From Ammoniphilus sp. CFH 90114 (GTDB lineage: Bacteria > Bacillota > Bacilli > Aneurinibacillales > RAOX-1), in NCBI RefSeq assembly GCF_004123195.1, contig NZ_SDLI01000003.1, forward strand, positions 372,001-436,000: a DNA stretch of 64,000 nucleotides, given 5' to 3'. This document shows positions 1 through 8,927 of this stretch, one piece after another (the first letter of the stretch is position 1; the number at the start of each line of letters is the position of its first letter). A program made the position numbers and the translations under genes. The notes beneath the pieces were generated by a model. It worked only from the letters and a program-made list of their open reading frames with translations. It made no database searches and was not told where the DNA came from.

Positions 1-20
1 AATTAATTGAGGTCTTTTTT
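1..20 (+). terminator. 3' arm of a terminator cut by the window edge
   Basis: The window opens with TTGAGGTC followed by a run of six T, which looks like the 3' arm and U-tract of an intrinsic terminator whose 5' arm lies outside. In B. subtilis the gene upstream of glmU is spoVG, so this may end that unit, but nothing of the gene is visible. Confidence 0.3.
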
Positions 21-41
21 CTGGTGTTGAATTTCTATCTC

Positions 42-70
42 TTGAAATCGAATATCGATTAAGATATAGT
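42..70 (+). promoter_or_regulatory. sigma-A promoter of glmU
   Basis: TTGAAA at 42-47, a 17-base spacer and TATAGT at 65-70 form a near-consensus vegetative promoter. The start of transcription would be near 77, leaving a leader of about 70 bases before glmU. Confidence 0.6.
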
Positions 71-74
71 CAAT

Positions 75-108
75 ATGGGGTACCTTACCTTTGATGGAGG
101 TACCCTAT
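75..108 (+). promoter_or_regulatory. hairpin in the glmU leader
   Basis: Bases 75-84 pair with 99-108 (ten pairs, one G-U) around a 14-base loop. The hairpin contains a Shine-Dalgarno-like GGAGG at 96-100. It would sit at the extreme 5' end of the transcript from the promoter at 42-70. No U-tract follows, so it is not a terminator. Confidence 0.4.
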
Positions 109-145
109 TGGAATGTATAAAATATGTACATACATGGAGGCTACC

Positions 146-1522
146 ATGCATCATAAATATGCAGTGGTTTTGGCTGCAGGCCAGGGCACGCGGATGAAAT
201 CCAAGCTCTATAAAGTTTTGCACCCCGTTTGTGGGAAGCCTATGGTTCAACATATTGTCGATCGATTACAGGCTCTAGCTATAGATGAGATTGTGGTGAT
301 TGTAGGGCATGGAGCCGACAAAGTGAAACAACAACTGGGATCAAATATTCACTATGCCTTCCAAGAAAAACAGCTTGGTACTGCTCATGCTGTGATGATG
401 AGTGAAGGATTATTAAAGGATAAGCAAGGGACAACTCTAGTTGTCACCGGTGACACTCCACTCATAAAGAAAGAGACATTGCAACAACTGATGTCTCATC
501 ATGCTGCAACCCAAGCAGCGGCAACCGTGCTGACTACCGTTTTAGCGGACGCTACAGGGTATGGAAGAATTGTACGGGGTGAGCAAGGTCATGTAGAGCG
601 GATTGTAGAACATAAGGATACAAACGAAGATGAAAGACAAATTAAAGAAATCAGTACAGGGATTTTTTGTTTTAACAATGAGCTGCTATTTAAGGCGCTT
701 AGCCAAGTTAATAATGATAACGTGCAAGGGGAGTACTATCTCCCGGATGTTATTGGGATACTAAAAAAACAAGGCGAAACGATTTCGGCTTTCCTTACAG
801 AGGATGCTGAAGATGGAATGGGTGTTAATGACCGAGTTCAATTATCCCAAGCCGAACAAATTATGCGGCGTCGTATTAACGAAGCCCATATGCGTAACGG
901 AGTATCTATTATAGATCCGTCATCTACTTATATCGAAGATGATGTCGTTATTGGAGCAGATACAGTCATTCAGCCTGGAACCTTTCTACGCGGAAAGACC
1001 CTAATTGGTGAGGATTGTCTCATTGGACCTAACGCAGATTTAACGAATACAGAAGTAGAGAGCGGTGTGACCGTTCAGTATTCCGTCATATCTGACAGTA
1101 TGATTCGCAGAGAGGCATCTGTAGGTCCTTTCGCTTATATCCGGCCAGGCTCTGATGTTGGTGAGCAGGTTAAAGTGGGCGATTTCGTTGAACTAAAGAA
1201 CACTCGTCTTGGTAACTTCTCTAAAGTATCGCATCTCTCTTATTTAGGAGATGCAGAGGTAGGGGAAGGTGTCAATGTAGGATGCGGAACCGTCACAGTA
1301 AATTATGATGGTGTCAACAAACACAAGACCATTATCGGAGATCGTTCCTTTATTGGCTGTAATTCTAATTTAGTAGCTCCTGTCACTATTGGAGAAGGGG
1401 CATATGTTGCGGCCGGATCCACGGTAACAAAAGATGTTCCAGAGGGAGCGTTAGCTGTCGCCCGGGAGCGTCAATCGAATAAAGAAGGTTATGCAAGTAA
1501 GTGGCTGCGTAAGGAAAAATAG
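146..1522 (+). CDS. glmU: bifunctional UDP-GlcNAc pyrophosphorylase / glucosamine-1-phosphate acetyltransferase
   Basis: GlmU makes UDP-N-acetylglucosamine for peptidoglycan and teichoic acids in the cytoplasm. The 458-residue protein has the N-terminal uridyltransferase with the nucleotide loop [11 protein letters not shown] near residue 10 and GDTPL near 105. A C-terminal left-handed beta-helix of hexapeptide repeats follows from about residue 250, with the acetyltransferase segment [11 protein letters not shown] near 385. Length matches the family (456 in B. subtilis). I chose the ATG at 146 because GGAGG lies five bases upstream and the start aligns with known GlmU. In-frame ATGs at 113 and 134 would add residues not seen in the family. 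It is followed 20 bases later by prs, the usual Bacillales pair, so both probably share the promoter at 42-70. Confidence 0.97.
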   Translation: MHHKYAVVLAAGQGTRMKSKLYKVLHPVCGKPMVQHIVDRLQALAIDEIVVIVGHGADKVKQQLGSNIHYAFQEKQLGTAHAVMMSEGLLKDKQGTTLVVTGDTPLIKKETLQQLMSHHAATQAAATVLTTVLADATGYGRIVRGEQGHVERIVEHKDTNEDERQIKEISTGIFCFNNELLFKALSQVNNDNVQGEYYLPDVIGILKKQGETISAFLTEDAEDGMGVNDRVQLSQAEQIMRRRINEAHMRNGVSIIDPSSTYIEDDVVIGADTVIQPGTFLRGKTLIGEDCLIGPNADLTNTEVESGVTVQYSVISDSMIRREASVGPFAYIRPGSDVGEQVKVGDFVELKNTRLGNFSKVSHLSYLGDAEVGEGVNVGCGTVTVNYDGVNKHKTIIGDRSFIGCNSNLVAPVTIGEGAYVAAGSTVTKDVPEGALAVARERQSNKEGYASKWLRKEK

Positions 1523-1542
1523 GTTGGAGGTTATAGAAGGAA

Positions 1543-2493
1543 ATGGCAAATTATCGTGACCCAAAGCTGAAGGTATTTACATGTAATGCAAATCCCCAAT
1601 TAGCAAAGGAAATCGCTGACCACATTGGTATCCCGCTAGGGAATGCAGAAGTTGTTCGTTTTAGCGATGGTGAAATTCAAATTAAATTAAATGAAAGTGT
1701 TCGTGGAGCGGATGTCTTTGTTATTCAATCGACGAGCGCACCTGTTAACCAGAACCTTATGGAATTACTCATTATGTTAGATGCCCTAAAAAGAGCATCA
1801 GCGAAAAGTATTAATGTTGTTATTCCTTACTATGGCTATGCAAGACAGGATCGTAAAGCCCGTGCCCGTGATCCTATCACAGCCAAGTTGGTTGCTAATC
1901 TAATTGAGACGGCTGGGGCCCATCGCGTGATCGCCATGGACTTGCATGCAACGCAAATTCAAGGGTTCTTCGATATTCCGGTTGACCATTTGCTTGGTGT
2001 GCCGATACTTGCCAAATACTTCTTAGAGAAAGAACTATCAGATATCGTTGTTGTATCTCCGGATCATGGTGGTGTGACGAGAGCGAGGAAATTAGCTGAA
2101 CGCTTAGAAGCACCAATTGCTATTATCGATAAGCGTAGACCAGAACCTAATGTCGCTGAAGTCATGAATATTGTCGGAAATATTGATGGGAAGACAGCCA
2201 TTCTTATTGATGACATGATTGATACAGCAGGAACCATTACATTGGCAGCTAATGCTTTAGTAGAGAGCGGAGCGAAGGGTGTTTATGCTTGCTGTTCTCA
2301 CCCCGTTCTTTCTGGCCCGGCTATTGAGCGAATTGCGAACTCGAAAATTCAAGAATTGGTTGTAACGAATACCATCGCACTTGATGAACAGAAGCTAATT
2401 CCTAAGATCAAAGTGTTATCCATCGCTCCAATCATTGGAGAAGCCATCATCCGCGTCCATGAGGAACTATCTGTAAGTAAACTTTTTGATTAG
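1543..2493 (+). CDS. prs: ribose-phosphate pyrophosphokinase (PRPP synthase)
   Basis: Transfers pyrophosphate from ATP to ribose 5-phosphate, giving PRPP for purine, pyrimidine, NAD, His and Trp synthesis. The 316-residue protein (317 in B. subtilis) shows the class I pattern: an ATP-loop region [11 protein letters not shown] near residue 103, a catalytic flexible loop with SPDHGG and KRRPEPN, and the PRPP-binding motif [11 protein letters not shown] near residue 220. A GGAGG-type site precedes the ATG. It lies 20 bases after glmU and probably shares its transcript. Products of this window that consume PRPP include Hpt and NadC. Confidence 0.97.
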   Translation: MANYRDPKLKVFTCNANPQLAKEIADHIGIPLGNAEVVRFSDGEIQIKLNESVRGADVFVIQSTSAPVNQNLMELLIMLDALKRASAKSINVVIPYYGYARQDRKARARDPITAKLVANLIETAGAHRVIAMDLHATQIQGFFDIPVDHLLGVPILAKYFLEKELSDIVVVSPDHGGVTRARKLAERLEAPIAIIDKRRPEPNVAEVMNIVGNIDGKTAILIDDMIDTAGTITLAANALVESGAKGVYACCSHPVLSGPAIERIANSKIQELVVTNTIALDEQKLIPKIKVLSIAPIIGEAIIRVHEELSVSKLFD

Positions 2494-2517
2494 GTTTGAA
2501 CCTTCCTAAAAGGGAAA
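2494..2517 (+). promoter_or_regulatory. candidate sigma-B promoter of ctc
   Basis: GTTTGA at 2494-2499, twelve bases, then GGGAAA at 2512-2517 fits the general-stress sigma-B consensus (GTTTAA, 12-15 bases, GGGWAW). In B. subtilis ctc is a classic sigma-B gene at this locus. Whether this genome encodes sigma-B cannot be seen here. Initiation would fall near 2524. Confidence 0.45.
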
Positions 2518-2546
2518 CAATAGGGAATGTACTACTTTTAGGAGGG
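2501..2546 (+). promoter_or_regulatory. hairpin sequestering the ctc ribosome-binding site
   Basis: Bases 2501-2512 can pair with 2535-2546 in twelve consecutive pairs with one G-U. The downstream arm contains the whole Shine-Dalgarno AGGAGGG of ctc. The upstream arm overlaps the -10 side of the candidate sigma-B promoter, so only read-through transcripts from prs would carry it. Confidence 0.45.
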
Positions 2547-2555
2547 TGATTTTGT

Positions 2556-3197
2556 ATGTCTAGCGCATTGAGAGCGGAGCTTCGCAATAACCAGTCTTGT
2601 TCAGAGTTAAACCAATTAAGAAATAACGGACGAATACCAGCTGTTCTATATGGATTGAATCAACAAAACCAGAACATTCACGTGGATTACAGCGACATAC
2701 AGCAACACATTCGTCGACACGGGAAAAGTAGTATTGTTGATTTAACGATGCAGGATGGAACCACGGAGAAAGTAATCATCAATGAGGTCCAAAAGGACAA
2801 CCTAAAGGACCGAATTGTGCATGTCGATTTCAAACGAGTAAACATGAACAAACCGATGGTTACAACAGTTCCTATCGCTTTAATTGGAGAGGCGACGGGA
2901 GCCAAGCAAGGTGGGGTAGTCCAATTCCAGACTAGAGAATTGGAAATTCGCTGCTTGCCGACAGAGCGTCCGGAGACTATCCCTGTGTATGTATCGGAGC
3001 TGGAGATTGGCTCTTCAATCACGATAGCAGATCTAGATATACCTTCTGGAGTTGAAGTTCAACACGAGATGAATGAAGTCATTGTATCCATTGTTCCGCC
3101 TCGTTTACAGCCGGTGGAAGAAGAACCAACTGACGAAATTCAAGAGCCTGAAGTGGTTGGAGCTCGTGATAGCCACGGATTGGATGAAGCAAAATAA
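2556..3197 (+). CDS. ctc: 50S ribosomal protein L25/general stress protein Ctc
   Basis: Ribosomal protein of the bL25/TL5/Ctc family that binds 5S rRNA. The 213-residue protein has the N-terminal L25 domain (about residues 5-90, with the NNGRIPAVLYG segment) and the longer C-terminal TL5 beta domain (about 100-190, with RPETIPVYV). It ends in an acidic tail rich in E and D. Length fits the Ctc type (204 in B. subtilis). The ATG follows AGGAGGG at 2540-2546, which can be hidden in a hairpin with upstream sequence. A candidate sigma-B promoter lies just upstream, and a terminator-like hairpin follows at 3209-3258. Confidence 0.95.
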   Translation: MSSALRAELRNNQSCSELNQLRNNGRIPAVLYGLNQQNQNIHVDYSDIQQHIRRHGKSSIVDLTMQDGTTEKVIINEVQKDNLKDRIVHVDFKRVNMNKPMVTTVPIALIGEATGAKQGGVVQFQTRELEIRCLPTERPETIPVYVSELEIGSSITIADLDIPSGVEVQHEMNEVIVSIVPPRLQPVEEEPTDEIQEPEVVGARDSHGLDEAK

Positions 3198-3208
3198 TAG
3201 AACACCTG

Positions 3209-3258
3209 AAGAGAACTGTGTGATGACAAGGGATTAAGCTTGGCACACAGTTCTCTTT
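3209..3258 (+). terminator. intrinsic terminator-like hairpin after ctc
   Basis: Bases 3209-3222 pair perfectly with 3244-3257 (14 pairs) around a 21-base loop, followed by a short T-rich stretch. The U-tract is weak, so partial read-through into pth is likely. Confidence 0.6.
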
Positions 3259-3285
3259 GTATATAGATGGAGAGGAGGAACGGCT

Positions 3286-3843
3286 TTGAAGCTCATAGTG
3301 GGGCTGGGGAATCCAGGCAAGCAATATGAAAAAACAAGACATAATGCTGGTTTTATGGCTGTAGATGAATGCGCTCGAACATTAGGCATAGATATGAATC
3401 AGCTTAAATTTAAAGGAATGTATGGTGTTGGTCATGTAAAGGGAGAGAAGGTCATTCTTCTCAAGCCTTTGACTTATATGAATCTATCAGGAGAATCCAT
3501 TATTCAAGTGATGCAATTCTTTAAGTTAGAAACAGACCAGTTGGTTGTTATCTATGATGATTTGGATACCGCGGTGGGTCAGATCCGAGTAAGGATGAAA
3601 GGAAGTGCTGGTGGTCATAACGGAATTAAATCCATCATCCAGCACTTAGGGACAGAAGAATTCTACAGGATTAGAGTGGGGATTGGCCGGCCGCCTGCTG
3701 GAAGAAAGGTAGTAGACTATGTGTTGGAGCCTTTCCACCAAGAGGAGGAAGGGGACATTCAATCTGCTGTAAAAAAAGCGTCTGAAGCCGCTAATAGTTG
3801 GCTGGAGGACTCGTTTGTTCAAGTTATGAATCGGTTTAACTAA
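3286..3843 (+). CDS. pth: peptidyl-tRNA hydrolase
   Basis: Recycles peptidyl-tRNA released from stalled ribosomes. The 185-residue protein has the family signature GLGNPG at residues 6-11, the catalytic histidine in TRHNAGF (H19), and GSAGGHNGIKSI near residue 105, with the usual D in YDDLD near residue 91. Start is a TTG at 3286 with AGAGGAGG nine bases upstream, and no ATG gives a full N-terminus. The gene follows ctc, as in B. subtilis. Confidence 0.97.
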   Translation: MKLIVGLGNPGKQYEKTRHNAGFMAVDECARTLGIDMNQLKFKGMYGVGHVKGEKVILLKPLTYMNLSGESIIQVMQFFKLETDQLVVIYDDLDTAVGQIRVRMKGSAGGHNGIKSIIQHLGTEEFYRIRVGIGRPPAGRKVVDYVLEPFHQEEEGDIQSAVKKASEAANSWLEDSFVQVMNRFN

Positions 3844-3851
3844 CGGTCCAA

Positions 3852-3881
3852 GTATGATTTACCTTGGGAGGGGAAAGAATA
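3852..3881 (+). promoter_or_regulatory. candidate sigma-F (forespore) promoter of fin
   Basis: GTATG at 3852-3856, fifteen bases, then GGAAAGAATA at 3872-3881. This fits the sigma-F pattern GYWTA-N15-GGNRANAMTW with one -35 mismatch. Forespore expression of fin is established in B. subtilis. Confidence 0.6.
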
Positions 3882-3917
3882 GCTATCAGGAATAAACTCC
3901 CCTTAGGAGGCATAATC

Positions 3918-4136
3918 ATGTCTATAAAATATGTATGTCCACATTGCAAATCCACCCATGGGACAATTGAGTCTGATCATGTCACAGAGATGCAGTTAGG
4001 CTGGCATTTCTTGACCCCTGAAGAACGACAACATATAATTAGCTATAATAATGGTGATATGGTTGTGAACGTAACTTGTGAATATTGCAGTGAAGCTGTT
4101 GAACGGAACCCCGAGTTGGCTTATCCTCTGCAATAA
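3918..4136 (+). CDS. fin: anti-sigma-F factor Fin
   Basis: Small forespore protein (YabK) that inhibits sigma-F so that the forespore can switch to sigma-G. The 72-residue product carries two CxxC pairs, C7-C10 (CPHC) and C54-C57 (CEYC), expected to bind zinc. The family is about this length (76 in B. subtilis). I start at 3918, where TAGGAGG lies eight bases upstream. A longer in-frame start at 3864 would run through the promoter and Shine-Dalgarno. The gene lies between pth and mfd as in other Bacillales, with its own sigma-F-like promoter and a terminator after it. Confidence 0.9.
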   Translation: MSIKYVCPHCKSTHGTIESDHVTEMQLGWHFLTPEERQHIISYNNGDMVVNVTCEYCSEAVERNPELAYPLQ

Positions 4137-4144
4137 CGTACAAT

Positions 4145-4176
4145 AGCCTCGGCCCACCTTGCTGAGGCTTATTTTC
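4145..4176 (+). terminator. intrinsic terminator after fin
   Basis: AGCCTCGGC at 4145-4153 pairs with GCTGAGGCT at 4161-4169 (nine pairs, one G-U) around a seven-base loop, followed by TTATTTTCT. It isolates the sporulation gene fin from mfd. Confidence 0.75.
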
Positions 4177-4226
4177 TACTTTTAAGAAGGTTTATTTTTT
4201 CCACCCAACGGAGAGGGGGGCTAATC

Positions 4227-7200
4227 GTGAAGGGAATTATTCAAAGATTTTTAGAAAATGTAGATTTTCAAACCATAATTACAGGCTTTAGTCAGGGTCT
4301 AAAGGAACAGTTAGTAGCAGGGCTCAGTGGTTCTTCTAGACAGGTGTTCTTAAGCGCCATCTTTGAGTCACTGGACAAACCCTTGTTAGTTGTTACACAT
4401 AACATGTTCCAAGCCCAGAAGATATATGAAGATTTAATAGAACTGGTCGGCGACGACCAGGTATTGTTGTTTCCAGCCAATGAGCTTATCGTATCCGAGA
4501 TGGCTATAGCCAGCCCAGAGACGCTTGCTGGCCGGATTGAGGTATTAAATAAATTAAGTGAGAAGAAGAAGCGAATTCTAGTTGTGCCGTTTGCTGGTTT
4601 AAGAAGAATTTTAGTATCTCAAGAGGTATGGGAGAAGTCCCAGGTCACCGTAAAGGTAGGCCAAGAGATTGAGTTGGAATCTTTAATACAGAGTTTAATA
4701 TCCATTGGATATGAACGAGTAGACATGGTAGAAGCAAAAGGTCAACTGAGTATCCGTGGGGGAATTATGGATATATTCCCTGTATATTTGGACAACCCAC
4801 TTCGCATCGAATTGTTTGATGTTGAGGTAGATTCTATTCGTACCTTCGACACAGCTAGTCAACGATCTTTAGAAAAGTTAGAGACCATTACCATCCCACC
4901 GATGAGTGAAGTATTTGGTAGCCAAGATGTGTTAGTATCTGCGGCATCGCGATTAGAGCAGAAGTTAAGTGAAGCGCTAAGAACGGTGAAGGATCCAACC
5001 GTCAAGGAAAAGCTAGCGGAGAAGATGGGATGGGAGATTGAGCAATTAAAGCAAGGTAATCGCTTTCAAGGGATCTATAAATATATTTCTCTACTCTATC
5101 CTGAATACCAGAGTTTGATAGATTACATGCCGCAAGACACCATTATGGTTCTCGATGAGCCCTCACGTATTCAAGAGACGATCGACCAACTCGAAAAGGA
5201 AGAGGCTGAGTGGAAGACGACCCTTGTTTCGGAAGGGGAGTTTGCTCATAACATTCCTATTGCTCTTAACTATGATGAACTGATTAATAATAAAAGAAAT
5301 AGATTGATTCACCTCAGTTTATTTCTTCGTCAGATACCCAAGACGGCACCGCAGAACATTGTGAACTTCAACTGTAAGGCTATGCAAGATTTTCATGGTC
5401 AAATGAATGTTCTAAAAGGTGAACTCGACCGTTGGACCAAGTCTCAGCACCAGGTCGTGTTTCTTACGGCGGATGAAGAGAGGGCTAGACGTTTAGAAAG
5501 AGTGTTTCACGATTATGAAATGGAAGCAGATCTCATCTTAGGACCTATTGAAACCCTAGGAAACAGACCGATCATTACCGTAGGAAATTTGCAAACCGGC
5601 TTCGAGCTTCCGATTCATCACCTTATCGTCGTAACGGAATCGGAAGTGTTTACGCAGAAAGCTAGGAAAGCAAGAAAAACAAAGACCAATATCAGCAATG
5701 CGGAGAGAATAAAGAACTACAATGAATTAAAAGTGGGCGACTTCGTAGTCCATGTTAACCATGGTATAGGGAAATATCTCGGCATCGAAACGCTTGAAAT
5801 TAACGGCATTCATAAGGATTATTTGCACCTAAGATATGCCGGTAATGATAAGCTCTACGTTCCCATTGAACAGATTGATCAGGTGCAGCGATATGTAGCC
5901 GATGAAGATAAAGAACCGAAGATCTATAAACTAGGTGGTACGGAGTGGAAGAAGGTTACAAGTAAGGTCCGCTCCTCCATTCAGGATATTGCTGCGGATC
6001 TCATTAAGCTCTATGCAAAGCGAGAAGCAAGTCAAGGCTATGCCTTCACCAAGGATACACCGGAGATGCGTGAATTTGAGGCCATGTTCCCTTACGATGA
6101 AACGGCCGATCAGCTTCGTGCGATTGAAGAGATTAAGAAGGATATGGAAAGATCTCGTCCGATGGATCGCCTACTCTGCGGAGATGTAGGGTATGGAAAA
6201 ACAGAGGTTGCGATTCGTGCTGCCTTCAAGGCGGTTATGGAAGGTAAACAAGTGGCCGTGTTGGTTCCAACGACGATTCTTGCGCAACAACACTTTGAGA
6301 CCTTCAAAGAGAGATTTTCAGGCTATCCTGTGAATCTCGCCGTGATTAGCCGATTCCGTTCCCGCAAAGAACAGAACGAGGCCATGAAAATGCTCAAAGA
6401 TGGAAGGTTGGATATCATTATTGGTACCCACCGTCTACTCTCTAAAGATGTGATCTTTAAAGACTTAGGACTTCTTATTGTAGATGAAGAGCAGCGTTTC
6501 GGGGTTACGCATAAGGAAAAGCTAAAGCAATTGAAGAGCAACGTTGACGTCCTTACGCTGACAGCTACCCCAATTCCACGTACGCTCCATATGTCTATGC
6601 TAGGGGTAAGGGATCTTTCTGTCATCGAGACACCGCCAGAAAATCGCTTCCCTGTTCAAACGTATGTGATGGAATATAGTGCAGCACTGGTTAGGGAAGC
6701 CATTGAAAGAGAATTAGGCCGTGGAGGTCAGGTCTACTTCCTATTCAACCAAGTTCAAGGAATTGAACAGATGGCGGAACAGATTTCGTTCCTTGTTCCT
6801 GATTGTAAAGTAGCCGTCGCACATGGTCAGATGAAAGAGACGGAGCTAGAGCAAGTGATGCTTGATTTCCTTGAGGGTCATACTGATGTCTTAGTCAGTA
6901 CAACGATTATTGAAACAGGTGTCGATATTCCTAATGTAAATACGCTGATTGTATATAATGCGGACCGTATGGGGCTATCCCAACTCTATCAGTTAAGAGG
7001 AAGGGTAGGAAGATCGAATCGAATGGCTTATGCTTACTTTACCTATCAGCGTGATAAGGTGCTGACAGAAGTAGCAGAGAAGAGGCTTCAAGCCATTAAA
7101 GAATTTACGGAACTTGGGTCGGGCTTTAGAATTGCCATGCGAGACTTAGCCATTCGTGGAGCTGGTAACCTTCTAGGCGCTGAACAGCACGGGTTTATTG

Positions 7201-7772
7201 CCTCCGTCGGATTTGACTTATATAGCCAAATGCTGAAGGAAGCCATTGATGAATTGAAGGGTGGTCCGAAAGAGGAAGAATCCATTCATCCAGAGATTGA
7301 TATTCAATTAGATGCGTTTATCCCATCCGACTATATTAACGATAGTAAGCAGAAGATCGCGATGTACAAGAAGTTTGCTGCTGTATTCGAGATGGAGGAT
7401 GTAGAGGATTTACAAGAAGAACTGGTGGATCGCTTCGGAGATCTTCCGCTTTCAGTGGAGAACCTTCTTCGAGTAGCCCGACTGCGTGTATATTCCTATA
7501 AGCACAGAATCACGAGCATAGTGCAAAAGGGAACCAATATTATTATTAATTTGCATCAGGATCAGAACTTGCAAATCGACGGTACCAAATTGTTTGCTCT
7601 CGCTAACCAGTATGATCGACGTATGTCCCTAGCAACTGGACAACACCTATCAGTTACTGTTAAAGTAAATGGGTTGACTCCCGAAGATGGGATCAAGCTT
7701 GTAGAGAAATTCCTATCGGAATTCGAACAGGTGAAAAAAGTGAAGGGAGAACTAAATAATGTTGCCACTTAG
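4227..7772 (+). CDS. mfd: transcription-repair coupling factor Mfd
   Basis: ATP-dependent translocase that removes RNA polymerase stalled at DNA lesions and recruits UvrA. The 1181-residue protein (1177 in B. subtilis) has the UvrB-like N-terminal domains with RIELFDVEVDSIR near residue 190. The RNA-polymerase-interacting CarD-like domain starts near residue 500 (GDFVVHVNHGIGKY). A RecG-like helicase follows with Walker A GDVGYGKTE near 652 and the DEEQ box VDEEQRFG near 752. The C-terminal TRCF domain is complete. Start is GTG at 4227 with a GGAGAGGGGGG site. The next gene overlaps its end by 14 bases, so the two are translationally coupled. Confidence 0.98.
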   Translation: MKGIIQRFLENVDFQTIITGFSQGLKEQLVAGLSGSSRQVFLSAIFESLDKPLLVVTHNMFQAQKIYEDLIELVGDDQVLLFPANELIVSEMAIASPETLAGRIEVLNKLSEKKKRILVVPFAGLRRILVSQEVWEKSQVTVKVGQEIELESLIQSLISIGYERVDMVEAKGQLSIRGGIMDIFPVYLDNPLRIELFDVEVDSIRTFDTASQRSLEKLETITIPPMSEVFGSQDVLVSAASRLEQKLSEALRTVKDPTVKEKLAEKMGWEIEQLKQGNRFQGIYKYISLLYPEYQSLIDYMPQDTIMVLDEPSRIQETIDQLEKEEAEWKTTLVSEGEFAHNIPIALNYDELINNKRNRLIHLSLFLRQIPKTAPQNIVNFNCKAMQDFHGQMNVLKGELDRWTKSQHQVVFLTADEERARRLERVFHDYEMEADLILGPIETLGNRPIITVGNLQTGFELPIHHLIVVTESEVFTQKARKARKTKTNISNAERIKNYNELKVGDFVVHVNHGIGKYLGIETLEINGIHKDYLHLRYAGNDKLYVPIEQIDQVQRYVADEDKEPKIYKLGGTEWKKVTSKVRSSIQDIAADLIKLYAKREASQGYAFTKDTPEMREFEAMFPYDETADQLRAIEEIKKDMERSRPMDRLLCGDVGYGKTEVAIRAAFKAVMEGKQVAVLVPTTILAQQHFETFKERFSGYPVNLAVISRFRSRKEQNEAMKMLKDGRLDIIIGTHRLLSKDVIFKDLGLLIVDEEQRFGVTHKEKLKQLKSNVDVLTLTATPIPRTLHMSMLGVRDLSVIETPPENRFPVQTYVMEYSAALVREAIERELGRGGQVYFLFNQVQGIEQMAEQISFLVPDCKVAVAHGQMKETELEQVMLDFLEGHTDVLVSTTIIETGVDIPNVNTLIVYNADRMGLSQLYQLRGRVGRSNRMAYAYFTYQRDKVLTEVAEKRLQAIKEFTELGSGFRIAMRDLAIRGAGNLLGAEQHGFIASVGFDLYSQMLKEAIDELKGGPKEEESIHPEIDIQLDAFIPSDYINDSKQKIAMYKKFAAVFEMEDVEDLQEELVDRFGDLPLSVENLLRVARLRVYSYKHRITSIVQKGTNIIINLHQDQNLQIDGTKLFALANQYDRRMSLATGQHLSVTVKVNGLTPEDGIKLVEKFLSEFEQVKKVKGELNNVAT

Positions 7773-8865
7773 AAAATGGGGAGCCCTAATGCTTTCCTTT
7801 ACCCTAGCGTTATCTGTGTTATCCGCATGTGGGACAGCAGATGATAAAGACGCCAAAGCGAAGGATGAGGCGGCTCAAGCGAAGGATGAGGCTGTTCCAG
7901 CCGATCAAAATCAACAGCCAAATGGTGAAGAGAATCCAGTTCCAATTGTTGACGTAAACTTAGGGATGGATCCTCAAGCCGTTGTTGCAGAATATGAAGG
8001 CGGTAAGATTACTGCTGAACAATTCGAGAGCTATCTAGCGATCCAATCGTTCATCAATCCACAAGCTGGTTTAGCGATCCATGAGAAACTTCCTGAATCC
8101 TTGAAGCTTTTCATAGAAAGCTATGTTTCTGAAATCATCATGGCAGAACGAGCACCGGATGTTAGCAATGCGGAAAAAGAAGCTACGGAATTAGTTGACC
8201 GGATTAAAGGACAATACCTAATGGTCCTAGGCGGCGATGAGAAAAAGGTAGAAAAGCAAATGCAAGACCAAAAAGTTACGGATGAAGGGCTGAAGGAATT
8301 CTTCGTACGTTATAAGAAGGTAGAAGCTTACCTGCGTTCTCAGGTAACAGAAGAGGAAATTAAGAAGCGTTATGATGAAGGAAAGGGTCAAGGCGATTAT
8401 ACGGTGGCATCCGTTCGTCATATCCTAGTCTCTGTAGGGGAACAGCCTATGGCTCCTGCGGAAGGCGAGAAGAAAGCTTTAACTGATGAAGAAGCGAAAA
8501 AGCTAGCCGATGAGTTGTCGGATCGATTGCGTAAGGGAGAAGACTTTGCAGCATTAGCGAAAGAATACTCCGATGACCCTGGAAGTAAAGAAACTGGCGG
8601 TTTATACGAAGATGTAGAGGTTGCCATGTGGGTACCTGAGTTTAAGAAGGCAGCAATTGAGCTTCCTCTTAACGAGATCAGCGATCCTGTTAAAACCGAT
8701 TACGGTTACCACGTTATGAAAGTGGAGAAGCGTACGGAGAAGAGCTACGAAGATGTAGCTGATCAAATTAGATCTCAATTCGTGAATGAAAAATATGATG
8801 CATTCATGGAAAAAGAATTAGAAGGCATTTTAAAGAATGTAAACCTTCCAGAGAAGAAGGAATAG
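7759..8865 (+). CDS. PrsA/SurA-type peptidyl-prolyl isomerase lipoprotein
   Basis: Predicted extracytoplasmic foldase anchored to the outer face of the membrane. The 368-residue protein starts with a signal peptide ending in the lipobox LSAC (Cys24). A charged linker with two copies of AKDEA and a proline-rich stretch come next. A SurA-like N-terminal region (about 70-190) precedes a parvulin (PpiC) domain at about 210-320, with VRHILV, AKEYSDDPGSKETGG and YGYHVMKVEKR. It overlaps mfd by 14 bases and ends at a terminator. B. subtilis lacks a gene here. The position resembles other Bacillales such as Paenibacillus or Brevibacillus (recalled, not searched). Specific clients are unknown, and it is not necessarily the PrsA orthologue. 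Confidence 0.88.
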   Translation: MLPLRKWGALMLSFTLALSVLSACGTADDKDAKAKDEAAQAKDEAVPADQNQQPNGEENPVPIVDVNLGMDPQAVVAEYEGGKITAEQFESYLAIQSFINPQAGLAIHEKLPESLKLFIESYVSEIIMAERAPDVSNAEKEATELVDRIKGQYLMVLGGDEKKVEKQMQDQKVTDEGLKEFFVRYKKVEAYLRSQVTEEEIKKRYDEGKGQGDYTVASVRHILVSVGEQPMAPAEGEKKALTDEEAKKLADELSDRLRKGEDFAALAKEYSDDPGSKETGGLYEDVEVAMWVPEFKKAAIELPLNEISDPVKTDYGYHVMKVEKRTEKSYEDVADQIRSQFVNEKYDAFMEKELEGILKNVNLPEKKE

Positions 8866-8868
8866 GAC

Positions 8869-8894
8869 GGATCCCTTAAGGGGTCCTCTTTTTT
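8869..8894 (+). terminator. intrinsic terminator after the PpiC lipoprotein gene
   Basis: GGATCCC at 8869-8875 pairs with GGGGTCC at 8880-8886 (one G-U) around a TTAA loop, followed by TCTTTTTT. Confidence 0.8.
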
Positions 8895-8927
8895 GTCTTC
8901 CAAAATAAGGGTGAAGCATAGCTTGGT

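Noticed and set aside
5935-6189. Plus-strand 84-codon frame within mfd
   Set aside because: Lies wholly inside mfd in another frame with no start signal of its own; a shadow.
7840-7900. Direct repeat GCGAAGGATGAGGC in the PpiC lipoprotein gene
   Set aside because: It encodes a duplicated AKDEA linker, a common low-complexity feature and not an element.
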